The notes beneath the pieces were generated by a model. It ran no database searches and was not told the DNA's origin. It saw only the letters and a list, made by a program, of their open reading frames with translations. The translations under genes were made by a program, and so were the position numbers. 10,611 bases of DNA, taken from the NCBI GenBank assembly GCA_949288685.1, contig CASELB010000183.1, forward strand, positions 1 to 10,611. Direction: 5' to 3'. Positions 6,396 to 10,611 of this stretch are shown one piece after another. Origin of the DNA: an uncultured bacterium (GTDB lineage: Bacteria > Cyanobacteriota > Vampirovibrionia > Gastranaerophilales > Gastranaerophilaceae). The stretch's first letter is position 1. The number at the start of each line of letters is the position of its first letter.

Positions 6396-7357
6396 GCTCG
6401 TATCCTCGGGTCGGTAATAATTAAAAGAATATCAGCAATCAGGTTTCCGAGAACAAGCATAAACGCACCAATCATAAGAGACGCCATAACAAGGTTTATA
6501 TCTGATTTCATAACGGCTTCAAGTATCAGTCGTCCAAGTCCTGGGTATTGAAAAACGTATTCAGTGAGCGCGGCACCGCTTAAAAGTCCTGCAAATTCAA
6601 AACCTAACAAAGTAATCATTGGGTTAATCGCATTTCTTAGTGCGTGTTTAAAAATAATTTTGTTTTCACTCAAACCTTTTGCGCGGGCATACTTAATATA
6701 ATCACTGTCAAGCACTTCCAGCGTATTTGCACGCATTTGACGCTGCAAACCTGATAATGAAATAGTAAATAATACAAGTGCCGGCAGGAAAAGATGTTTT
6801 GTAATGTCAATGAACTTTCCCCAAAAACTTAATTCTGAAAAATTGTATGACGTCAAACCGCCGACAGGAAACCATCCGGTTTTAACAGCAAACAACAAAA
6901 GTAGTATAGCAAAGAAGAATGACGGAATTGCCATACCCATACTCGTGAATAGTGTTAAGAAACGGTCGATATAAGATTTTTGCTTAATGGCTCCCAGAAG
7001 TCCTAAAGGAATACCTGCAATCCAGGTTGTAAAGATTACAACAAGAGTTAAAAGAAGTGTGTTAGGGATTCTTTCAGCAAGTTTTGCGGAAACTTTTTCT
7101 CCTGCTGCTGTGTAGCCCAAATCTCCTTTTAAGAACGACTTTGCCCAGAGAAAATACTGTATATAGACAGGCTTGTCCAGCCCCAGTCTTTTTTGCTCTT
7201 TTTCCAGAGTTTCCTGTGAAATAGAAGGATTTAACCTTAACTCTCCAAGCGGGTCAACAGGGCTAAGCCGGATTATAAAAAAACTTATGATTGATACAAA
7301 TATGAGCAGAGGGATAGTTTGTAGTATTCTTTTTAAAATGTATCCCAAAATTTTCAT
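6392..7357 (-). CDS. peptide ABC transporter permease, OppB/DppB type
   Basis: A 321-residue inner-membrane permease. It starts with the OppB pattern LGYILKRILQTIPLLIFVS, has RLGLDKPVYIQYFLW and GDLG before the core, about six membrane segments, the coupling loop YARAKGLSENKIIFKHALRNA near residues 230-250, EYVFQYPGLGRL, and ends with ITDPRIR, all typical of the family. It would pair with the OppC/YejE-type product to form the channel; a binding protein and one or two ATPases are needed and are not in the window. I chose ATG 7357, preceded by GGGGGAG (7368-7362) with a 4-base spacer; the upstream in-frame ATG at 7393 has no ribosome site and lies upstream of the predicted -10. It is the first gene of an operon running to 3299. 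Confidence 0.95.
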   Translation of the reverse strand: MKILGYILKRILQTIPLLIFVSIISFFIIRLSPVDPLGELRLNPSISQETLEKEQKRLGLDKPVYIQYFLWAKSFLKGDLGYTAAGEKVSAKLAERIPNTLLLTLVVIFTTWIAGIPLGLLGAIKQKSYIDRFLTLFTSMGMAIPSFFFAILLLLFAVKTGWFPVGGLTSYNFSELSFWGKFIDITKHLFLPALVLFTISLSGLQRQMRANTLEVLDSDYIKYARAKGLSENKIIFKHALRNAINPMITLLGFEFAGLLSGAALTEYVFQYPGLGRLILEAVMKSDINLVMASLMIGAFMLVLGNLIADILLIITDPRIRA

Positions 7358-7379
7358 TGCGCTCCCCCTGATATGGATA

Positions 7380-7388
7380 ATTATACCA
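7380..7388 (-). promoter_or_regulatory. extended -10 promoter of the permease operon
   Basis: On the - strand TGGTATAAT (7388-7380) is a perfect TATAAT with the extended TGn element. No good -35 hexamer lies 16-18 bases upstream, which extended -10 promoters often lack. Transcription would begin near 7373, leaving a leader of about 16 bases that contains the GGGGGAG ribosome site of the oppB-type gene. Confidence 0.6.
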
Positions 7389-7414
7389 TACATCTTAAGT
7401 CATGCTATTACCCG

Positions 7415-7443
7415 TAGATTGAATAAACATTTTGTTATATTAT
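7415..7443 (+). promoter_or_regulatory. putative promoter of the aldolase gene
   Basis: TATTAT (7438-7443), one mismatch from consensus, lies 17 bases after TAGATT (7415-7420), a poor -35. The predicted start of transcription falls at or next to the ATG at 7450. The overlapping TATATT (7436-7441) would give nearly the same start. Confidence 0.4.
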
Positions 7444-7449
7444 TTTTGT

Positions 7450-8448
7450 ATGGAAGTACAACTGCTTGATTGTACGCTGCGTGACGGCGGATATGTAAAT
7501 AACTGGGAATTTGGCGGCGATGGTATTGAAAAAATAATCGGGGCGCTGTTAATATCAGGAATTGATTTTATAGAGTGCGGATTTTTAAAACCGCAGGGGC
7601 TATCCGGTACCAGTTTGTTTGACGGTATTTTTTGTGGGGAAAATCCTGTTTTTAATTATATACAAAATTTTTCAGGTGCTAAATTTACATTAATGTTGAA
7701 TGCGGGTGAATATAATGTGGATGAAATTTTAGATACAAATATCCCTCATAATGTTTATATAAGAATAGCGTTTCGTAAAAATTTGATGGAAAGAGCTTTA
7801 GCGGATGCGGAAAAACTGGTTACTAAAGGTGTAAATGTATTTGTAAACCCTATGTTTACTAATATTTATTCGGTTGGTGAGCTGGATTATTTGATTAATC
7901 GTGTGAATAAAATCAATCCTTACGCTTTTTGTATAACAGATACGGCAGGCGGATTACGTAAGGCGGAGGCTGTAAAACTGGCAAAATATGTTGATTCAAG
8001 GTTAAACCCAAATATCAGGCTAGATTTCCATTCACATAATAATTTAAATCTTTCGTTAGAGAATGCAAAAGTACTTACAGGGTTGAAGTTGATGCGCGGA
8101 TTAATTCTTGATTGCTGTGTAGCCGGCATGGGCAGGGGGGCAGGAAATCTTGATACTGTTAAAATATCGGAATGGCTTAAGAAATATAATAATAAACCTC
8201 TTAAAGATATGGCAAACAGAGAACTTTCTTTAATATATAAACAATCTCCGTGGGGTGTTTCTTACGCTTTATATCAGTCGGGAAGGTTGTTTTGCCACCC
8301 GGATTATGCGCTCAGGCTGGAAAAATCTAATGTAAAACAGTCTGAGTATAAACGGATTTTGGCGTCTATACCGGAAGAGTTTAAGTATAAATATGACGAA
8401 ACCTGCTTGATAAAGAACATTCAGTGGTCTGCTGCACGGCAGGGGTAA
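7450..8448 (+). CDS. DRE-TIM metallolyase family aldolase (HMGL-like)
   Basis: A 332-residue TIM-barrel enzyme of the pyruvate carboxyltransferase/HMG-CoA lyase superfamily. Signature residues are present: LLDCTLRDGGY at 5-15 supplies the metal-binding Asp7 and the Arg11-Asp12 pair, IECGF at 41-45, ITDTAGG at 162-168, the metal-binding HSHNN at 194-198, and the GMGRGAGN loop at 226-233. These proteins cleave or join carbon chains next to a 2-oxo acid. The GMGRGAGN form is common in 'aldolase catalytic domain' proteins of surface-polysaccharide loci, but no sugar genes are nearby and the substrate is unknown. The last 85 residues form a helical tail. ATG 7450 fits the family N-terminus; TTG 7432 would add six residues with no support. 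No Shine-Dalgarno site precedes either start. It is divergent from the permease operon and appears monocistronic. Confidence 0.9.
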   Translation: MEVQLLDCTLRDGGYVNNWEFGGDGIEKIIGALLISGIDFIECGFLKPQGLSGTSLFDGIFCGENPVFNYIQNFSGAKFTLMLNAGEYNVDEILDTNIPHNVYIRIAFRKNLMERALADAEKLVTKGVNVFVNPMFTNIYSVGELDYLINRVNKINPYAFCITDTAGGLRKAEAVKLAKYVDSRLNPNIRLDFHSHNNLNLSLENAKVLTGLKLMRGLILDCCVAGMGRGAGNLDTVKISEWLKKYNNKPLKDMANRELSLIYKQSPWGVSYALYQSGRLFCHPDYALRLEKSNVKQSEYKRILASIPEEFKYKYDETCLIKNIQWSAARQG

Positions 8449-8516
8449 GGGGTAAATATAAGGCACCTTGAGTGGGTAAATATTTATTTCATGTGCTACT
8501 ACAAGGCTTGTAAGAG

Positions 8517-8541
8517 ATTCCGAAACGAGTTCGGAATGACA
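8517..8541. repeat. TTCCGAA/TTCGGAA palindrome with TGACA end
   Basis: ATTCCGAA (8517-8524) and TTCGGAAT (8530-8537) form a perfect 8-bp stem with a 5-base loop, followed by GACA. On the other strand it reads TGTCATTCCGAACTCGTTTCGGAAT. The form is like short intergenic palindromes I know in general terms from several bacterial groups; here it is one arm of a larger unit or a solo copy. Confidence 0.6.
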
Positions 8542-8559
8542 TGAAGAATGCCCGATGGA

Positions 8560-8671
8560 CTGTCACCCTGAATTCCCCGCATGGCGTTACACTTGTACTT
8601 GTGTAAGGTCCTGAACAGCGTGAAAATCGTACAAAATGATAAACCGATTTTCTACGCTTTCAGGATGACAG
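8560..8671. repeat. 112-base MITE-like element with 13-base inverted ends
   Basis: The left end CTGTCACCCTGAA (8560-8572) and the right end TTCAGGATGACAG (8659-8671) are inverted with 12 of 13 matches. Inside lies a long hairpin: 8609-8629 pairs with 8645-8665 (20 base pairs with one unpaired base on each arm, 15-base loop), the outer part again being CCTGAA/TTCAGG. A second small stem is TTACAC (8587-8592) with GTGTAA (8601-8606). It has no coding capacity, so if mobile it would depend on a transposase elsewhere. No clear target duplication is seen at its edges. Confidence 0.6.
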
Positions 8672-8692
8672 GTACTTTAATACCATTTACCC

Positions 8693-8715
8693 CTGTCACC
8701 CTGAACTTGGTTCAG
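8693..8715. repeat. solo or truncated copy of the CTGTCACCCTGAA repeat
   Basis: CTGTCACCCTGAA (8693-8705) repeats the left end of the neighbouring element exactly, in direct orientation. It continues as a tight hairpin, CTGAAC (8701-8706), TTG, GTTCAG (8710-8715). No matching right end follows, since the small ORF begins its C-terminal side at 8724. On the - strand the hairpin lies 9 bases after that ORF's stop, but without a T tract. Confidence 0.6.
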
Positions 8716-8723
8716 ATTTTAGA

Positions 8724-8882
8724 TTAAATTGCAAGGTATACATTTCTTGTTGTGTTTGTTGTTTGAAAATAGTTGGTATAGTAAGGTTTTCTCTCACAAT
8801 ATGTTTTACGGTTTTTACGTTTCAGGCTGCACAGTCCGACGAACTTCTCTTCGGTGTTAAAAATTTTACTTAAAATGTTCAT
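8724..8882 (-). CDS. small basic protein, 52 residues, uncharacterised
   Basis: An ORF of 52 codons starting MNILSKIFNTEEKF and ending NVYLAI. ATG 8882 has AGAGGA at 8895-8890 with a 7-base spacer, as good a ribosome site as its neighbours. The product is basic (6 Lys and 4 Arg against 3 Glu), Tyr- and Thr-rich, with Cys18 and Cys29. Residues 1-20 could form a short amphipathic helix; there is no membrane segment or signal peptide. I do not recognise a family. It is divergent from the DUF1858 operon, sharing a 73-base gap, and its 3' end abuts a palindromic repeat. TTGACT on the - strand (8942-8937) could be a -35, but no good -10 follows at the right distance. It may be a real small gene, the remnant of a longer one cut off by the repeat, or chance. 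Confidence 0.5.
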   Translation of the reverse strand: MNILSKIFNTEEKFVGLCSLKRKNRKTYCERKPYYTNYFQTTNTTRNVYLAI

Positions 8883-8894
8883 ACACAAATCCTC

Positions 8895-8900
8895 TATAAT
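8895..8900 (+). promoter_or_regulatory. possible -10 box for the DUF1858-nfeD-qmcA operon
   Basis: A perfect TATAAT lies 55 bases before the DUF1858 start codon and would give a leader of about 50 bases. There is no good -35 at 16-18 bases; TTAAAA (8870-8875) is 19 bases away. TGTTACAAT at about 8902-8910 is an alternative extended -10. The box shares a base with the ribosome site of the small ORF on the other strand. Confidence 0.3.
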
Positions 8901-8955
8901 ATGTTACAATGTACTTATTAATAATTTTTGTTGATTAGTCAAAAGAGGAGGCATT

Positions 8956-9162
8956 ATGTCAAAGAAAATTACAAAAGAAATGAATATTCTGGATATTGTA
9001 AATGAGTATCCGCAAAGTATAGAAATATTCCAAAAATACGGTTTAGGTTGTATCGGCTGCGCTGCGGCAAGATTTGAAAACCTTGATGCAGGTGCACGTG
9101 TGCACGGATTTAATGCTGATGATATGGTGAATGAAATAAACGAACTTATCGGCGCTGAATAG
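8956..9162 (+). CDS. DUF1858 domain protein with CxxC motif
   Basis: A 68-residue protein that is a single DUF1858 domain, the small helical module also described as the hybrid-cluster-protein-associated disulfide domain. Seen here: ITKEMNILDIVNEYP at the start, then IFQKYGLGCIGCAAARFE with Cys32 and Cys35, then the ARVHGFNADDMVNEIN helix, which is the family pattern in full. The two cysteines suggest redox or metal chemistry; no partner is proven. Relatives often occur alone or fused to other redox or sensory domains. ATG 8956 has AGAGGAGG at 8944-8951 with a 4-base spacer, one of the strongest ribosome sites in the window. Its stop codon overlaps the ribosome site of nfeD, so the two are cotranscribed and probably coupled. 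Confidence 0.9.
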   Translation: MSKKITKEMNILDIVNEYPQSIEIFQKYGLGCIGCAAARFENLDAGARVHGFNADDMVNEINELIGAE

Positions 9163-9171
9163 GTGATTTTT

Positions 9172-9594
9172 ATGGATTTATGGCAAATTATAGGGATTAT
9201 TGGAATTGCGCTCTGTGTGTTGGAAATTCTGACACCGACGCTGTTCTTTCTTAATCTTGCAATTGGTGCTTTTATGACCGCGGTCATTTCTATATGGTAT
9301 CAAAATATACCCGGTTTGATTGTTGTCTTTGTAGTCTTATCGTCAATAATACTTGTTTTTTTAAGACCTGTGTTGATGAAAAAGGAATCCAAAGAAAATA
9401 AAACAGGTATTGAAGGTAAATATATCGGCAAGACCGCACATGCAGAAACTGATATTACATCAAAATCCGGTGTAGTTACAATTTACGGCGAGCGCTGGGA
9501 GGCTCGTAATATCCATGATGATGTTATTCCGGCAGGCGGTGAAGCCCGTATTGTCAGAAATGACAGTCTTATTATGTATGTAGAAAAAGTTTAG
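9172..9594 (+). CDS. short NfeD-family membrane protein
   Basis: A 140-residue protein of the short NfeD (YbbJ-like) class. Residues about 5-25 and 28-67 hold two to three membrane segments (IIGIIGIALCVLEILTP, then LAIGAFMTAVISIW, then GLIVVFVVLSSIILVFL). Residues about 82-138 form the OB-fold tail, with GKTAHAETDI, GVVTIYGERWEARN and IPAGGEARIVRNDSL as typical strands. NfeD proteins partner SPFH proteins encoded next door, in membrane quality control or microdomain organisation; this one lacks the ClpP-like protease domain of long NfeD. I chose ATG 9172, with AGGTGA at 9161-9166 overlapping the previous stop and a 5-base spacer; GTG 9163 has no ribosome site. It ends 18 bases before the SPFH gene. 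Confidence 0.92.
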   Translation: MDLWQIIGIIGIALCVLEILTPTLFFLNLAIGAFMTAVISIWYQNIPGLIVVFVVLSSIILVFLRPVLMKKESKENKTGIEGKYIGKTAHAETDITSKSGVVTIYGERWEARNIHDDVIPAGGEARIVRNDSLIMYVEKV

Positions 9595-9612
9595 GAGAAA
9601 GGAGAGTCTTTA

Positions 9613-10587
9613 ATGGGCTTAATTTTTAGTTTAGCTCTGGTTATTTTACTTGTTGTATACCTTATGAAAGGTATATATATTGTAAAGCAGGCAGAGGCTG
9701 TTATTGTTGAACGTCTTGGGAAATTTGACAGGATGCTCTATCCGGGGCTTAATTATATTATTCCGTTTATTGAAAATACCAGAGGTATTACCTGGAAAAT
9801 TACACACAAATCTTTAGACGGCTCTACGTATTCTTACGTGAAAGAAATTGACAGAATTGATTTAAGAGAAACCGTCTATGATTTTCCGCGCCAGAATGTT
9901 ATTACAAAAGATAATGTTACAATCAGTATTAATGCGTTAATTTATTTTCAGATTGTTGAACCAAAGTCAGCGGTTTATGAAATTACCAATCTGTCTGATG
10001 CGATAGAAAAACTTACACAAACAAGTTTAAGAAACCTTGTAGGTAAAATGGATTTGGACGAATCACTTGTTTCAAGAGACCACATTAACAAAGAACTCCG
10101 TATGGTGCTTGATGATGCGACTAACAAATGGGGTGTAAAGGTTAACAGGGTTGAATTGCAGGATATTATACCGCCTAAAGATATTCAGGCATCAATGGAA
10201 AAACAAATGAAGGCAGAACGTGACAGACGTGCTACCATCCTTGAGGCAGAAGGTCTTAAGACTGCGGCAATCTTGAAAGCAGAAGGTGAAAAGGAAGCAG
10301 CAATTAACATGGCAGAAGGTGAAAAGCAGGCTGCAATCCTTCGTGCTGACGGTGTTGCCCAGGCTCGTATATTAGAGGCGGAAGGTGAAAAAGAAGCAAT
10401 CAGAAAAATTATTGATGCACTTCAAGGTAACGGTCAGCCGGATAAATATCTTATTGCGATGAAATATCTTGAATCGCTGGAATCAATTACTTCCGGCAAG
10501 GATAATAAAGTCGTTTATATGCCGTACGAGGCAACAGGTATTTTAAGCTCTATTGACGGTATAAAACAAATGTTAAGTAAAAATTAG
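9613..10587 (+). CDS. qmcA: SPFH (stomatin/prohibitin-like) protein, QmcA type
   Basis: A 324-residue membrane-anchored SPFH protein that would form a large oligomeric assembly at the inner membrane. Residues 2-19 form the anchor (GLIFSLALVILLVVYLM). The SPFH/Band 7 domain covers about 20-185, with IVKQAEAVIVERLGKF, YPGLNYIIPFIE, FPRQNVITKDNVT, and GVKVNRVELQDIIPP. From about 195 to 265 a long helix carries repeated A-E-G-E/L-K units (for example LEAEGLKTAAI, LKAEGEKEAAI, NMAEGEKQAAI) that build a coiled coil. The end (270-324) is a conserved helical cap with PDKYLIAMKYLESLE. E. coli QmcA has 305 residues, so it is full length. ATG 9613 follows AAGGAG (9599-9604) by 8 bases. With nfeD upstream it forms the standard SPFH/NfeD pair. 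Confidence 0.95.
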   Translation: MGLIFSLALVILLVVYLMKGIYIVKQAEAVIVERLGKFDRMLYPGLNYIIPFIENTRGITWKITHKSLDGSTYSYVKEIDRIDLRETVYDFPRQNVITKDNVTISINALIYFQIVEPKSAVYEITNLSDAIEKLTQTSLRNLVGKMDLDESLVSRDHINKELRMVLDDATNKWGVKVNRVELQDIIPPKDIQASMEKQMKAERDRRATILEAEGLKTAAILKAEGEKEAAINMAEGEKQAAILRADGVAQARILEAEGEKEAIRKIIDALQGNGQPDKYLIAMKYLESLESITSGKDNKVVYMPYEATGILSSIDGIKQMLSKN

Positions 10588-10611
10588 TTTGACTATTTAC
10601 GGTTTAATCGG

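Larger units (their letters stand above)
8449..8723. other. 275-base intergenic stretch rich in palindromic repeats
   Basis: No gene with a ribosome site is visible. The first 70 bases after the aldolase stop hold no convincing terminator, only a short symmetric ACAAGGCTTGT at about 8501-8511. From 8517 to 8715 nearly everything belongs to three palindromic units listed separately, which share the ends CTGTCACCCTGAA or TTCGGAATGACA. A 21-codon ATG ORF near 8542 runs through the repeat and is not credible as a gene. Confidence 0.7.

Noticed and set aside
8542..8607. 21-codon ORF on the + strand inside the repeat cluster
   Set aside because: No ribosome site, and its sequence is made of the palindromic element.
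8904..9287. 127-codon ORF on the - strand opposite the DUF1858 and nfeD genes
   Set aside because: Composition is that of an antisense shadow and both genes on the + strand match known families.
10200..10420. Internal repeats in the SPFH gene (AEGEK units) as a possible recent tandem duplication
   Set aside because: The units differ at the DNA level and this repeat is a normal feature of the SPFH coiled coil.
1..10611. CRISPR array, prophage, transposase gene or integron site
   Set aside because: No regularly spaced direct repeats, phage genes or transposase ORF are present; the only repeats are the palindromes at 8517-8715.

Overview
This is an AT-rich, densely packed bacterial chromosomal window with short intergenic spacers and mostly clear Shine-Dalgarno sites. 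The flagellar chaperone genes, the QmcA/NfeD membrane pair and the YejE/OppC-type permease point to a motile bacterium. The low-GC codon use, and the 'TGTCACCCTGAA' / 'TTCGGAATGACA' intergenic palindromes, recall gut Melainabacteria/Gastranaerophilales-like or similar uncultured lineages. That placement is a guess from general impression: no 16S gene or diagnostic marker is present.

Layout. (1) Positions 44-1392, + strand: a tight three-gene flagellar cluster of an acidic protein with a FlaG-like tail, the flagellin chaperone FliS, and a short helical FliT-like protein. (2) Positions 1394-3172, - strand: the ribosome-associated ATPase YchF meets the flagellar cluster tail to tail with one base between stops. 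About 410 noncoding bases separate it from rpsT (ribosomal protein S20), which has a strong promoter, a leader hairpin and a 20-bp perfect-stem terminator. (3) Positions 3299-7357, - strand: an operon of two OppB/OppC-type peptide ABC permeases, an MgtC/SapB-family membrane protein and a membrane-anchored TPR protein, joined by overlaps or 12-base gaps. No binding protein or ATPase is in the window. (4) Positions 7450-8448, + strand: a lone DRE-TIM (HMGL-like) aldolase, divergent from the permease operon and possibly translated from a leaderless mRNA. (5) Positions 8449-8955: a noncoding stretch with a cluster of palindromic repeats, then a previously uncalled 52-codon ORF on the - strand (8724-8882) with a well-placed ribosome binding site. 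(6) Positions 8956-10587, + strand: an operon of a DUF1858 CxxC protein, a short NfeD protein and a QmcA-type SPFH (stomatin/prohibitin-like) protein.

Most of the window is ordinary housekeeping and transport. No obviously new multi-gene system is visible. The items most worth a second look are the small ORF at 8724-8882, the nested palindromic element at 8560-8671, the FlaG-like acidic protein at the left edge, the MgtC-TPR-permease gene arrangement, and the coupling of a DUF1858 protein to the NfeD/QmcA pair.
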